DNA from: Lysinibacillus sphaericus
GTDB lineage: Bacteria > Bacillota > Bacilli > Bacillales_A > Planococcaceae
Direction: 5' to 3'
Assembly: GCF_006864135.1 (NCBI RefSeq)
Contig: NZ_SADV01000027.1
Span: 1 to 59,776, forward strand
Length of the DNA: 59,776 bases
How positions within the stretch are numbered: position 1 is the stretch's first letter; each line of letters starts with the position of its first letter. The position numbers and the translations under genes are program-made. Under the pieces are notes generated by a model. That model saw only the letters and a list, made by a program, of their open reading frames with translations, had not been told where the DNA came from and searched no databases. Below, one piece after another: positions 17,593-27,426 of this stretch.

Positions 17593-18300
17593 ATGAAATT
17601 TATACAAAAAATAAGTGTAATCGGACTGTCGGTATGTATGTTAAGTATCGTTTTTTCATCTACCAGTATGGCAACAAAAATCGTTACAGAAGAGCACTTG
17701 AATTCAGTAAATGAAAAAAATAAAAAAGAAGTTAATTATTACAAAAACGACTCCGCCAAAATATTAGCACAAGAAACAAAAACGGTAGTAATTGAAACAG
17801 AAAAAAAAGATAAATCATTATTAGAGCAAAAAACAAAAGAATTTGAAGAAAAAATGAAAATGGAACAATTAACCTTTATTGAAGAGGGATTGAAAAAAGC
17901 AACAACGCTTCAAGATGTAGAAAAAGTAAAAAGTGAAGCAGCCAACCTATTAACAAAAGAAAAAGAATTGTTTAAAGCAGCAAGTGAAAAATATGTAAAA
18001 ACAAAGATTGATACGGAAAAAGTGAACTTAGCGATGATTTCAAGTTCATATGAGACGGTTAAAGATGACTTTTTCACTTTTAACAAACACAAATTCTATT
18101 ACTATGATGTCAATAAAAATGAATTTGTTCCAAACAATAAAGTAAATAAAATAGAAGAAGTAAAAGAATTTGAAAAAAACCACATAGAAGATTCAAAAGT
18201 AAAAGATAATCCAATCAACACCTTAATCCTGTTCATTCTCCTTGCATTATTATGTATAATTCCTCTTCTGATAAGTAACAGTCAAAAAAACAGAGCGTAA
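17593..18300 (+). CDS. Secreted or membrane-anchored coiled-coil protein, unknown function
   Basis: A 235-residue protein with an N-terminal signal segment (about residues 5-27, ending near SMA), a highly charged Lys/Glu-rich middle (about 40-190) with strong helical coiled-coil character, and a C-terminal membrane segment (about 209-228) followed by SQKNRA. It would therefore be anchored outside the cell at the C-terminus. I do not recognise a family. GGAGGG lies 6-7 nt before the ATG. It is a single gene with no partner. Confidence 0.65.
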   Translation: MKFIQKISVIGLSVCMLSIVFSSTSMATKIVTEEHLNSVNEKNKKEVNYYKNDSAKILAQETKTVVIETEKKDKSLLEQKTKEFEEKMKMEQLTFIEEGLKKATTLQDVEKVKSEAANLLTKEKELFKAASEKYVKTKIDTEKVNLAMISSSYETVKDDFFTFNKHKFYYYDVNKNEFVPNNKVNKIEEVKEFEKNHIEDSKVKDNPINTLILFILLALLCIIPLLISNSQKNRA

Positions 18301-18400
18301 GCTTTCTTGATGCTATTAGCCTTCGTTCCTCTGCCTGTTCGCTCCAGGATCTCATCTATGACGCTAACTACACTTCAATCAACTTATTCACAGAGACATA
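18301..18400. repeat. Fragment of a second dispersed repeat
   Basis: On the minus strand it carries AGAGGAACGAAGGCTAATAG followed by CATC, matching the segment at 59467-59490. The rest of 18301-18676 holds a terminator and no gene. Confidence 0.5.
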
Positions 18401-18478
18401 CGTTTTGAAAAAATGTCATCCAACTTTGAATTATCGCTCAACTTTTAATTGTTATCGACATCCGCCTTCCAAAGGCAA

Positions 18479-18520
18479 AAAAGGATTTATACACAAATTG
18501 TGTGTGAATCCTTTTACTTT
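18479..18520 (+). terminator. Terminator between the coiled-coil gene and the PBP gene
   Basis: AAAAGGATTTATACACA pairs with GTGTGTGAATCCTTTT (one mismatch), loop AATT, followed by ACTTT. It lies ~180 nt after the stop of the gene ending at 18300. Confidence 0.65.
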
Positions 18521-18676
18521 AGTATCATGCCTAGCCTTCACCAATACTTAATAAGCTTTAACAAACGTCGTCTCCAACTTCATTATTATAAATACAAATA
18601 GGTCGTAACGCGTATTTGGAAACTATCCAAATTATGTTATTCTGTTGAATGACTCATATTTAGAGTGGAGGCACAC

Positions 18677-20527
18677 ATGAAAAAGGCTTTTGGTTTTTTT
18701 ATCATTTTACTATCCTTACCTGTCCTTTGGTGGATTAGTACAAATATTAGGACAGAGATCAATGCAGCACAAGCGCATGAGGAGCAAATCGCCAGCGCTA
18801 TTCATTTACCGGAAGTACAGCCACAGCTTCCAGTAACACTTATTGATCGAAACGGTAAAACATTTAGCGAGGAATATGTCGAATGGCGGCAGCCTCTAAC
18901 ATTACAGGAAACCCCAAAAATTGCCCAGGAAATTTTTATTGCAAGTGAGGACGCTCATTTTTATGAGCATATCGGTTTTGACCTCAGTGCTATCATCCGT
19001 GCAGTTGTTGCTAACTCAAGTACAAATTCAACTTCTCAAGGTGCTAGTACCATTACACAACAGCTCGTTCGAATGCGTTATTTATCTGACGAAAAAACAT
19101 ATGAACGAAAATTAACAGAGATTTTTTACTCTTATGAGCTTGAGAAAGAATTTGATAAAGACGAGATTTTAACGATGTATTTAAATGAAGCCTATTTCAG
19201 CAATCAAGTTTATGGAATCGGTGGAGCAGCTACATATTATTTTCAAAAACCACTCCAAAAACTATCTATAGCTGAAATTGCATTTATTGCTGCCATTCCA
19301 AATAACCCCTCGCTTTATAATCCTTTAAAAAACTTTGAAAAAACAAAAGCGAGGCAGGAACGGTTATTAGATACACTTGCAGCGAGAGACGCTATAACAA
19401 AAGAAGATGCCATTACATATAAAGCTGAAACTATCACATTAAATGTCAAGAATAAAGCGCAAAGCTCCCCTATGTACAGCACGTATGTCCTACAAGAGCT
19501 TAGATGGTTAGTTGCAGAAAAAGAAGGTTATTCAGATCGACTTGCAAATACACAAAGTGAGGAAGAGAAGAAAAAAATCAAGGCGCAGCTAGACAAGCGA
19601 CTTAATGCATTATTCCAAAATGGATTAACGATTTATACCGCGCTTGATCCAGACAAACAAGCACATGATGAGGATAAAATGACGGCGATTCTAGGCTCAG
19701 GTAAATTACAAGCAGCTGGAGCAGTTATTGATAATACATCCCGAGAAGTTGTTAGTCTTTATGCTGGGAAGAACTACGAAAAGTTTGGTTATCATCGGGC
19801 CTTTCAAGGTACACGTCAACCAGGCTCTGCCTTTAAGCCATTAGCTGTATATGCTCCTTTCTTAGAAACGACAGCACATACACCTGATTCTATCGTCAGT
19901 GGTGGCAGTTATTGTGTCGGTTCATTTTGTCCACAAAACTATGGAGGCTTTAAATACGGTGATGTACCGATTCGAGTAGCATTTCGAAATAGCTACAATA
20001 CATCGGCTCTCCGTCTCTTTAACACCGTCGGAATTGACACAGCCTTTAGTTACTTAGATCGCTTTCATTTCCGCTCTATCGTGGCAAAAGACCATACTTA
20101 TGCTGCCTCCTTGGGAGGATTAACATATGGTGTTACAGCACTTGAACTAGCAGATGCTTATACAAGTTTTATAGACGGCTCATACGTACTTGCCCATAGC
20201 ATCCGTAAAGTAACAGCATCTGATGGCACGGAGCTTTACAGCTGGGATTCAGCACGCGATCAAATTTGGGCACCGAAAACAGTTAAGTATATGCGTTCAA
20301 TGCTTGCAGATGTTGTTACAAAAGGTACCGCGCAAGGCGTTTATAGTAGAAGTAACTATGTCGGTGCCAAAACAGGAACAACTAACAACTATCGCGACTA
20401 CTGGCTTGCCGGATTAAATAATGAGTACACTGCAGCAGTATGGCTTGGCTACGATAAGCCACAATCTATGGAGAGATTAGAAGCTTATAAGATTCATCAC
20501 AAGCTATTTAATGTTCTACTGGAATAA
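18677..20527 (+). CDS. pbpD: Class A penicillin-binding protein (PbpD/PBP4 type)
   Basis: A 616-residue bifunctional peptidoglycan synthase with a short cytoplasmic tail and one N-terminal membrane anchor. The glycosyltransferase domain (about residues 60-240) has ASEDAHFYEHIGFD with the catalytic Glu, QGASTITQQLVR and LNEAYFSNQVYGIGGAA. The transpeptidase domain has the active-site serine in RQPGSAFKPLAVY, SYN in RNSYNTSALRL and KTGT in VGAKTGTTNNY. Length and motifs resemble B. subtilis PbpD. GGAGG at 18667-18671 lies 5 nt from the ATG at 18677; the GTG at 18665 overlaps that site. Substrate is lipid II at the outer membrane face. Confidence 0.9.
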   Translation: MKKAFGFFIILLSLPVLWWISTNIRTEINAAQAHEEQIASAIHLPEVQPQLPVTLIDRNGKTFSEEYVEWRQPLTLQETPKIAQEIFIASEDAHFYEHIGFDLSAIIRAVVANSSTNSTSQGASTITQQLVRMRYLSDEKTYERKLTEIFYSYELEKEFDKDEILTMYLNEAYFSNQVYGIGGAATYYFQKPLQKLSIAEIAFIAAIPNNPSLYNPLKNFEKTKARQERLLDTLAARDAITKEDAITYKAETITLNVKNKAQSSPMYSTYVLQELRWLVAEKEGYSDRLANTQSEEEKKKIKAQLDKRLNALFQNGLTIYTALDPDKQAHDEDKMTAILGSGKLQAAGAVIDNTSREVVSLYAGKNYEKFGYHRAFQGTRQPGSAFKPLAVYAPFLETTAHTPDSIVSGGSYCVGSFCPQNYGGFKYGDVPIRVAFRNSYNTSALRLFNTVGIDTAFSYLDRFHFRSIVAKDHTYAASLGGLTYGVTALELADAYTSFIDGSYVLAHSIRKVTASDGTELYSWDSARDQIWAPKTVKYMRSMLADVVTKGTAQGVYSRSNYVGAKTGTTNNYRDYWLAGLNNEYTAAVWLGYDKPQSMERLEAYKIHHKLFNVLLE

Positions 20528-20756
20528 CCTAAAGTTGACATGCATACGAACAATAGCAAATCATCATCTTAATCCGAAATACCAAGCATCGCCATTGTAA
20601 ATACGACGTAATATTTGTGCACGACGAATTGTCCTCCCCTGGCAAATTAGACATGATACTGAATAAGCACGAAATACATGTGGTTCTTCAACAGATGGAA
20701 AAGAAACTTCGGAAAAATATGATAACGGCAATTATATTTTGTTAAACTTAAAGTGC

Positions 20757-20823
20757 AAAGCGAAAATTCCTCTCGTAGTTTGTCTCGACAACAATTACGA
20801 TGCTTGAGTTTTCGCTTTTTTCT
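20757..20823 (+). terminator. Distal hairpin terminator in the pbpD-lipoprotein gap
   Basis: AAAGCGAAAA (20757-20766) pairs with TTTTCGCTTT (about 20809-20818), followed by TTTCT, with a 42-nt structured loop. The rest of 20528-20922 has no intact gene. On the minus strand, 20560-20700 reads as a short degenerate coding fragment I could not assign. Confidence 0.55.
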
Positions 20824-20922
20824 ATAGCAATTTTAGAAAGAAAACATTTAAATATTTATCAAAACAGGAAGAATTAATTTACAATTGAATTACATCTCAT
20901 CACAAAGGAGGGGGAATGTAGC

Positions 20923-21396
20923 ATGAAAAGAAAGTTATTTTTGTTTTTATTATTGTTAGGACTTTTATTAGGGGGATGTATTAAAAAAGACGAGGAAGGC
21001 AAATTTGTTATTGATGAAGTCTCTACATCAGCTTTGGAAAGCGGAAAAAATTACTATATTATAACAGCTATTAGATGGACAGGTAATGGTAACGTGATCA
21101 TCAACGATATTGACTTACTTCACGCTGAGTCTAACATTCAACATCAGTTTTATGCAGGTGAAAGTGGTAAAAAGCTAGGGGTATATAAACGAGACAAAGA
21201 AGATATCGGAGAATTAAAAGACATCAAAGATTGGACAATCGAAAAAGAAGGAATCCTCATTTTGTCATTCCAACTAGAAGATGTGAAAAAGAATCCTAAA
21301 CGACAAATCAAAATTCTCTATACTGTCAATGATAAACAGCAAGAACAAATTATTGATTCAAGTACAATTCAAAATCTTTATACAACCGCAAAATAA
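20923..21396 (+). CDS. Putative lipoprotein, unknown function
   Basis: A 157-residue protein with a type II signal peptide: positively charged start, Leu-rich core and lipobox LLGGC at about residues 15-19. The mature part is hydrophilic with alternating short strands, consistent with a small beta-sandwich domain. I do not recognise the family. AAAGGAGGGGG lies 8 nt before the ATG. It is followed by a terminator and is convergent with the yufK-like gene. Confidence 0.65.
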   Translation: MKRKLFLFLLLLGLLLGGCIKKDEEGKFVIDEVSTSALESGKNYYIITAIRWTGNGNVIINDIDLLHAESNIQHQFYAGESGKKLGVYKRDKEDIGELKDIKDWTIEKEGILILSFQLEDVKKNPKRQIKILYTVNDKQQEQIIDSSTIQNLYTTAK

Positions 21397-21521
21397 ATAC
21401 TCTAAAGTACTTATTCACATTTGACAGACGCTGCAGATCCTAATGCAAGGATGTAACGCTTTAGTCAACACGGCCACTATCCCTTGAGAATGCAACAAAA
21501 ATTTATGAAATTACTAATGAC

Positions 21522-21558
21522 AAAAGGCAGCAGGAAACAATCCCCTGTTGCCTTTTAT
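21522..21558. terminator. Bidirectional terminator
   Basis: AAAAGGCAGCAGG pairs with CCTGTTGCCTTTT (one G-T pair), with A and T runs on either side. It separates the convergent lipoprotein and yufK-like genes. Confidence 0.85.
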
Positions 21559-21579
21559 TAAATAAAACGAATTGTGCCT

Positions 21580-22143
21580 TTAGTGAGCAAACGGTAAACT
21601 TGCTAAAATACCATTATACAATTTTAAAACAACATAAACTAATAGCGATAATAGTATAGTCCACATAAAAAGTTCAAATACTAATAAGCCAATTGTTCCA
21701 CCCATCGACATAAAATGACTCATTTTATAGATAAGATAAATAAAGTAGATAAAAACGGTTAAGACAAAAATACCTACTAAAACGTAAATAAATTGAATAG
21801 CAAAGGCTGAACAGATTGCACCAACTAATAAAATGATGTATCCACCTCGAGCTTGATTCACTGTCGTACCATCATGATCCTTTGAGAAAAATAACATTCC
21901 TAACTCATGAATCGTTTCCCCTACTAATTTTAATGCTGAAAATAGCATAAAAAAGATTACAGCAAAGACAATTAGCAAGAATACACGGAGCTCGAAATCG
22001 GATAAAAACTCACGCATGCCGGAATACACACCGATTGCATGAAAAACTTGCAGCGATTCACTTACTGCATACATTCCAAATGTCAAACTAAACAATAAAA
22101 TTGTAATTAATGGTAGATAACCATAAATATAAGGGTTTTTCAT
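21580..22143 (-). CDS. yufK: YufK-like membrane protein (DUF5366)
   Basis: A 187-residue integral membrane protein with five hydrophobic segments (starting about residues 10, 52, 103, 125 and 155) and a short charged loop FFSKDHDGTTVNQARGGY. It resembles the YufK/DUF5366 family; in B. subtilis yufK also lies near the mrp operon, which supports the call. Function unknown. It is divergent from mrpA with a 154-bp gap. Confidence 0.65.
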   Translation of the reverse strand: MKNPYIYGYLPLITILLFSLTFGMYAVSESLQVFHAIGVYSGMREFLSDFELRVFLLIVFAVIFFMLFSALKLVGETIHELGMLFFSKDHDGTTVNQARGGYIILLVGAICSAFAIQFIYVLVGIFVLTVFIYFIYLIYKMSHFMSMGGTIGLLVFELFMWTILLSLLVYVVLKLYNGILASLPFAH

Positions 22144-22297
22144 AAATAATTTTTTCCTCTATTATTATTGATAACTTCCTATTTATAATATATCCAAAGT
22201 TCTTCCATTACCGCAAGCTAAATCATATGAGTGCATATGCAATCCTACAAAAAGTGCGATATAATTAACATACTTATCTGCATAAAGGAGGATTTTT

Positions 22298-24712
22298 TTG
22301 TTACAAGTACTTTATATTTTCATTCCAATGCTTGCTGCAATATTTGTGCCACTTTTATATAAAAGCATTAAAAATATTCACACAGGTTGGTTTGTTCTTG
22401 CAGTACCTGCTACACTCGCGATTATTTACGCATCTTATATCGGAAAAGTAGCAGATGGTAAAGTATTTCTTGAAGAGCTTCCTTGGATTCCATCGCTTGA
22501 TATTTCCATCGTTTCTTATTTAGATGGACTTAGCTTGCTGTTCTCATTGCTGATTACTGGAATTGGCTCATTGGTCGTACTTTACTCTATTTTTTACTTA
22601 GACAAACATAAAGAAAAATTACATAATTTTTATGTTTACCTATTATTATTTATGACCGCAATGCTAGGAGTAGTACAGTCAGATCATTTAATTACGCTGT
22701 ACTTCTTTTGGGAACTAACATCTATTTCATCATTTTTACTGATCGGCTATTGGTATTCTCGTGATGCCTCTCGCTTTGGTGCACTTAAGTCAATGATGAT
22801 TACAGTCGGTGGCGGCTTGATGATGTTAGGAGGATTCATCCTTCTTTATATAATGGGAGGAACGTATTCAATCCGTGAACTTATTGTAATGGCACCTAGT
22901 TTAGTGCAGCATCCCCTGTTCACCTGGTCGCTCGTTTTAATACTTCTAGGAGCATTTACGAAGTCTGCCCAATTCCCATTCTACATTTGGTTACCAGATG
23001 CAATGGAAGCGCCAACACCAGTAAGTGCATACCTTCACTCTGCAACAATGGTAAAGGCAGGTATTTATTTAGTTGCACGCTTTACACCAATTTTCGCTGT
23101 TTCTGAGCTTTGGGTATGGCTCGTTACAAGCGTAGGTATTTTAACGTTATTCTGGGGTTCATTCTTTGCTATAAAGCAAACAGATTTAAAAGGAATCCTT
23201 GCTTTCTCCACAGTGAGTCAGCTTGGACTTATCATGTCATTGCTCGGCGCCAGTGCTTTAGCGTTTCATGGCAATGGGACTACAGATACTATTAAATTTG
23301 CTGCCTTTGCGGCAATCTTCCATCTTATCAACCATGCAACGTTTAAAGGAAGCCTATTCATGATTGCAGGCATTGTCGATCATGAAACAGGTACACGTGA
23401 TATTCGTAAGCTCGGTGGATTAATGAGTATTATGCCGCTTAGCTTTACAGTAGCGGCTATCGGAAGCTTATCAATGGCTGGTCTACCGCCATTTAACGGC
23501 TTCTTAAGTAAGGAAATGTTTTTAACTGCCATGCTTGCACTGCAAAATTTCGAATTTTTAGGCTTCGAAACATGGGGAGCACTCTTCCCGATTGTCGCTT
23601 GGATTGCTAGTATATTTACATTTGTCTATAGCTTCTATTTTGTTTTCAGAACATTTACTGGTAAATATAAACCAGAAAAATTACCTCATAAACCACATGA
23701 GGCACCGATTGGTATGCTAATTTCGCCGATGATTTTAGCAGCATTAGTCGTAACAATATTCTTTATTCCGAACCTAGTTGGTGATACCTTTGTAAAACCA
23801 GCAGTACAAGCTATTCAGCCATTCTTATATGATTCACCAAAGGATATTGATATTCATGTGGCTGCTTGGCATGGTGAAATTACTCCCGAATTAGTCATGA
23901 CATTTGGCATAGTAATTGTTGGGGTTCTATTGTTTGTAGCATTACCAAAATGGCAGGTTATTTACCAAAGATTCCCGCAATCTTTAACGTTAAATAATGC
24001 ATACGACAAGACTATGCTCGGACTAGATGTTGGGTTAAATCGCGTATCACGTCTTTATATGACGGGCTCTATGCGTCACTACCTGTTGTATATGTTTAGT
24101 AGCATTGCGGCGATTGTAATCGGTTCTTTATTTGTGAAGAATGCTTTTACAGTCTCCTTCCAAGACGTTTCACCTATTCGTCCTTACGAAATCATTTTAG
24201 TTGTAATATTAGTCATTGGAACAGCCATTACAATTTTGGCAAAGTCACGTTTAACAGCTATTATAGGCCTTGGTGCTGTGGGCTACACAGTAGCATTATT
24301 CTTCGTTATTTTTAATGCTCCTGATTTAGCATTAACACAGCTTGTCATTGAAACAATTTCTGTTGCGCTATTTTTACTAGCGTTTTATCATCTGCCGAAG
24401 CTCGGAAAACGAGAAGAGCGCATGAGATTCCAATTAAATCGCGCGATTGTTTCCGTTGCTGTCGGTGTTATGGTTACGCTTTTAGCACTGTCTGCACATT
24501 CACAAAAATTGATTCCGACTATTTCGAAGTATTATGAGGAAACAGTTTATTCAAAAGCAGGCGGTGGAAACATTGTCAACGTTATCTTAGTAGACTACCG
24601 TGGCTTTGATACATTATTTGAAATTACAGTGCTAGCTATTGCTGGAATGGCCATTTTAGCAATGATCAAGCTACGCATGAATAGAAAGGAGAAAACACAT
24701 GAAAACAAATGA
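22298..24712 (+). CDS. mrpA: Na+/H+ antiporter subunit A
   Basis: An 804-residue polytopic protein, first subunit of the Mrp (Mnh/Sha) complex that exchanges cytoplasmic Na+ for protons and is homologous to the membrane arm of complex I. It has the NuoL-like core (WELTSISSFLLIGYWY, LPDAMEAPTPVSAYLHSATMVKAGIYL, FHLINHATFKGSLFM) plus the extra C-terminal MrpA-specific domain (GRG-like VDYRGFDTLFEITVLAIAG). The start is TTG at 22298, 6 nt after GGAGG. It overlaps mrpB by 14 nt. A TATAAT at 22260-22265 with a poor -35 and a TGCATATGCA palindrome just upstream may be its promoter. Confidence 0.95.
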   Translation: MLQVLYIFIPMLAAIFVPLLYKSIKNIHTGWFVLAVPATLAIIYASYIGKVADGKVFLEELPWIPSLDISIVSYLDGLSLLFSLLITGIGSLVVLYSIFYLDKHKEKLHNFYVYLLLFMTAMLGVVQSDHLITLYFFWELTSISSFLLIGYWYSRDASRFGALKSMMITVGGGLMMLGGFILLYIMGGTYSIRELIVMAPSLVQHPLFTWSLVLILLGAFTKSAQFPFYIWLPDAMEAPTPVSAYLHSATMVKAGIYLVARFTPIFAVSELWVWLVTSVGILTLFWGSFFAIKQTDLKGILAFSTVSQLGLIMSLLGASALAFHGNGTTDTIKFAAFAAIFHLINHATFKGSLFMIAGIVDHETGTRDIRKLGGLMSIMPLSFTVAAIGSLSMAGLPPFNGFLSKEMFLTAMLALQNFEFLGFETWGALFPIVAWIASIFTFVYSFYFVFRTFTGKYKPEKLPHKPHEAPIGMLISPMILAALVVTIFFIPNLVGDTFVKPAVQAIQPFLYDSPKDIDIHVAAWHGEITPELVMTFGIVIVGVLLFVALPKWQVIYQRFPQSLTLNNAYDKTMLGLDVGLNRVSRLYMTGSMRHYLLYMFSSIAAIVIGSLFVKNAFTVSFQDVSPIRPYEIILVVILVIGTAITILAKSRLTAIIGLGAVGYTVALFFVIFNAPDLALTQLVIETISVALFLLAFYHLPKLGKREERMRFQLNRAIVSVAVGVMVTLLALSAHSQKLIPTISKYYEETVYSKAGGGNIVNVILVDYRGFDTLFEITVLAIAGMAILAMIKLRMNRKEKTHENK

Positions 24713-25121
24713 TGTAATTATACAATTTACAACAAAAATTGTATTCTTCATTATTTTCTTCTTCTCTATTCATATTTTTCTCGCAGGTCATTACACACCT
24801 GGAGGCGGCTTTGTTGGTGGACTTTTAACATCGAGTGCGATCGTGCTCTTAGTCCTTGCCTTTGATTTAAATACGGTTCGTAAGGTTTTACCTATAAATT
24901 ATACGTATTTAACTGCAATTGGCTTACTTCTAGCACTCGCAACAGCCGCTTTCCCAATGTTTATAGGTAAACCGTTTTTTACACATTTCTTTGATTATTT
25001 CGATTTACCGCTTCTAGGCAAACAGTCATTACACACGGCTATGCTTTTTGATAGCGGTGTCTATTTGGTTGTTGTCGGCGTTACGATGACCATTATTCAA
25101 ACGATTGGGGAGGATGAATAA
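24699..25121 (+). CDS. mrpB: Na+/H+ antiporter subunit B
   Basis: A 140-residue membrane protein with four hydrophobic segments and the MrpB signature GHYTPGGGFVGGLL near residue 29. It is a required small subunit of the Mrp antiporter complex. The ATG lies inside the mrpA 3' end, preceded by AAAGGAG, and the stop overlaps the mrpC start by one base (TAATG). Confidence 0.94.
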   Translation: MKTNDVIIQFTTKIVFFIIFFFSIHIFLAGHYTPGGGFVGGLLTSSAIVLLVLAFDLNTVRKVLPINYTYLTAIGLLLALATAAFPMFIGKPFFTHFFDYFDLPLLGKQSLHTAMLFDSGVYLVVVGVTMTIIQTIGEDE

Positions 25122-25462
25122 TGGAAATAATGATGGCGTTTGTCATAGGCTTTCTATTTATGGCAGCGGTTTATTTAATCTTATCCAAAAGCTTATTGCG
25201 TATTATTATCGGGACAGGTCTTTTAAGTCATGGCGCTCATCTTCTAATTTTAACGATGGGCGGGCTAGGTGGAGAAGCACCACCTGTTTTAAAGGAAGGG
25301 GCAAAAACTTTTGCAGACCCATTACCACAGGCGCTTATTTTAACAGCGATTGTTATTAGTTTTGGAGTAACAGCTTTCTTCTTAGTACTTGCATATCGTT
25401 CTTATCAGGAGCTCGAGACAGATGATATAAGCTTAATGAGAGGAAGTGATGAGGATGAATAA
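25121..25462 (+). CDS. mrpC: Na+/H+ antiporter subunit C
   Basis: A 113-residue NuoK-like subunit with three membrane segments and the typical LLIGTGLLSHGAHLLILTMG-like second helix and DPLPQALILTAIVISFG third helix. It is part of the Mrp complex. The start overlaps the mrpB stop, and the C-terminus overlaps the mrpD start, so translation is coupled along the operon. Confidence 0.94.
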   Translation: MEIMMAFVIGFLFMAAVYLILSKSLLRIIIGTGLLSHGAHLLILTMGGLGGEAPPVLKEGAKTFADPLPQALILTAIVISFGVTAFFLVLAYRSYQELETDDISLMRGSDEDE

Positions 25463-26942
25463 CTTCCTTCTACTGCCAATTATCATTCCATTTTTCTTCG
25501 GTATGATTTTAATATTCGGGCAAAAAAACTTAAAATATCAGCGTTCATTCGCATTACTTGGTATAGTGCTCGCACTTACATCAGCCATTTCACTGCTTAT
25601 AAAAGTGAAAAATGATGGTATTCAAATGGTAACGTTCGGGAATTGGCCTGTGCCGTATGGCATTACGATGGTTTCTGATATGGTATCTGCATTGCTTGTC
25701 ACTACAACGCTGCTGATCACCTTCTTTGTTGTTTGGTATGGCTTTGGTTCCATCACAAAGGAACGTGAACGCTTCTTCTATTATCCTGGCATTATGTTTA
25801 TTTTAACTGGGGTTAACGGGGCATTTACGACAGGCGATATTTTTAACCTTTTCGTGTTCTTCGAGGTATTGTTAATGGCCTCTTATTTGCTCATCGTTCT
25901 TGGGGGCGAAAAAGGACAGCTTAAAGGTTCCATTAAATATATTTTAATTAATGTTATTTCATCTGCTTTATTTGTTATTACAGTTGCCTTCCTTTACTCT
26001 GTAGTAGGTACATTAAACATGGCAGATATTGCGGTAAAAATTGCTGAAATTAATCAGCCAGGTATCGTTACGGTTATAGCTGTACTATTTTTAATGGTAT
26101 TTGGGTTAAAAGCGGCTATTTTCCCGCTATACTTCTGGCTACCAACTTCTTATGCAGCAGCACCTATACCAGTGCTAACGCTATTTGGTGCACTACTAAC
26201 AAAGGTGGGCATTTATGCGATTACTCGAACATATACATTGTTCTTTGTTCATGATTTATCGTATACACATGATTTACTGATGGCTTTAGCAGTTGCAACA
26301 ATTATTGCGGGCTGTATTGGTGCACTTGCCTACCATGATGTGAAGCTCATCATTATATATAATATTGTCATAGCTGTAGGTGTTATTTTATTTGGTGTTT
26401 CTCAAATGAATGAAATCTCCCTAAAAGGTGCAATGTTCTATTTAATCCATGACATGCTTATTAAAGCAGCGCTCTTTATGTTAATAGGGATCGTCATCTA
26501 CATTACTGGCACATCTGATTTACGAAAAATGGGCGGTCTTATGAATAAATATCCTGCTCTTGGTTGGTGCTATTTAATTGCAGCATTTGGTTTAGCAGGG
26601 ATCCCCCCACTTAGTGGCTTCGTTGGAAAGCTGTTGATTGTACAGGGAGGATTTGAAGCAGGCAGTAAATGGAGTAGTATTTTTATTTTAGCTTCATCAC
26701 TTCTCGTTTTATTATCGGTTATTCGTATTTTCCTTTATGCCTTCTGGGGTGAAGAAAAAGAAACAACGGGTACTGTCGATAAAAAAGTCTACTCTACACT
26801 ATTTGTGCCTACCGTTCTTTTAGTGCTCATTACTGTAGCGTATGGTGTAGGCTCTGAATGGATTACTCCATTTATGGACGATGCGGCAAAACTATTAAGT
26901 GATCCATCTATTTATATAGATGCTGTAATGAAGGAGGATTAG
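25455..26942 (+). CDS. mrpD: Na+/H+ antiporter subunit D
   Basis: A 495-residue NuoM/NuoN-like proton-translocating subunit with ~14 membrane segments. Landmarks are FFEVLLMASYLLIVLGG (TM5 glutamate), FWLPTSYAAAPIPVLTLFGALLTKVGIYA (TM7 lysine region) and LIHDMLIKAALFMLIG. Three possible starts are crowded here (GTG 25446, ATG 25449, ATG 25455). The last is chosen because GAGAGGAA then lies at proper distance and the product begins MNNFLLLP as in other MrpD proteins. Confidence 0.94.
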   Translation: MNNFLLLPIIIPFFFGMILIFGQKNLKYQRSFALLGIVLALTSAISLLIKVKNDGIQMVTFGNWPVPYGITMVSDMVSALLVTTTLLITFFVVWYGFGSITKERERFFYYPGIMFILTGVNGAFTTGDIFNLFVFFEVLLMASYLLIVLGGEKGQLKGSIKYILINVISSALFVITVAFLYSVVGTLNMADIAVKIAEINQPGIVTVIAVLFLMVFGLKAAIFPLYFWLPTSYAAAPIPVLTLFGALLTKVGIYAITRTYTLFFVHDLSYTHDLLMALAVATIIAGCIGALAYHDVKLIIIYNIVIAVGVILFGVSQMNEISLKGAMFYLIHDMLIKAALFMLIGIVIYITGTSDLRKMGGLMNKYPALGWCYLIAAFGLAGIPPLSGFVGKLLIVQGGFEAGSKWSSIFILASSLLVLLSVIRIFLYAFWGEEKETTGTVDKKVYSTLFVPTVLLVLITVAYGVGSEWITPFMDDAAKLLSDPSIYIDAVMKED

Positions 26943-26946
26943 AGAT

Positions 26947-27426
26947 ATGGCATTTCAAATTATTTTAAATGTTGTACTTGCCTTCGTTTGGATGTTCCTT
27001 TCTTCTAATTACACAGCAACAGGCTTTATCATTGGGTTCATTCTCGGTATTATATTGCTCATTATTATGCGTAGATTTTTTACTACCCGTCTTTACGTCT
27101 ACCGCATATGGGCAATCATTAAGTTGACGTTACTCTTTTTAAAGGAGTTAGTGTTAGCGAATGTACAAGTTCTTCGAGTGGTATTAAAGCCTAAGTTGGA
27201 TATGCAGCCTGCATTCTTTGCCTATCCGACTGTGTTAACACAAGAATGGGAAATTACTTTATTATCAAGTCTTATTACGTTAACACCTGGTACTGTAGTA
27301 GTGCACGTATCTGATGATGCAAAAACTTTATATGTACATGCGATTGACATGAGTGATGTCGATGAAGCCATTACAGCAATTCGAGATTCATTTGAAAAAG
27401 CGATTTTGGAGGTGAGTAAATCATGA
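26947..27426 (+). CDS. mrpE: Na+/H+ antiporter subunit E
   Basis: A 159-residue protein with two to three N-terminal membrane segments and a soluble C-terminal domain with TVLTQEWEITLLSSLITLTPGTVVVHV, the MrpE signature. Only 4 nt separate it from mrpD, whose last codons provide the GGAGG. Its end overlaps mrpF by 4 nt (ATGA). Confidence 0.94.
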   Translation: MAFQIILNVVLAFVWMFLSSNYTATGFIIGFILGIILLIIMRRFFTTRLYVYRIWAIIKLTLLFLKELVLANVQVLRVVLKPKLDMQPAFFAYPTVLTQEWEITLLSSLITLTPGTVVVHVSDDAKTLYVHAIDMSDVDEAITAIRDSFEKAILEVSKS

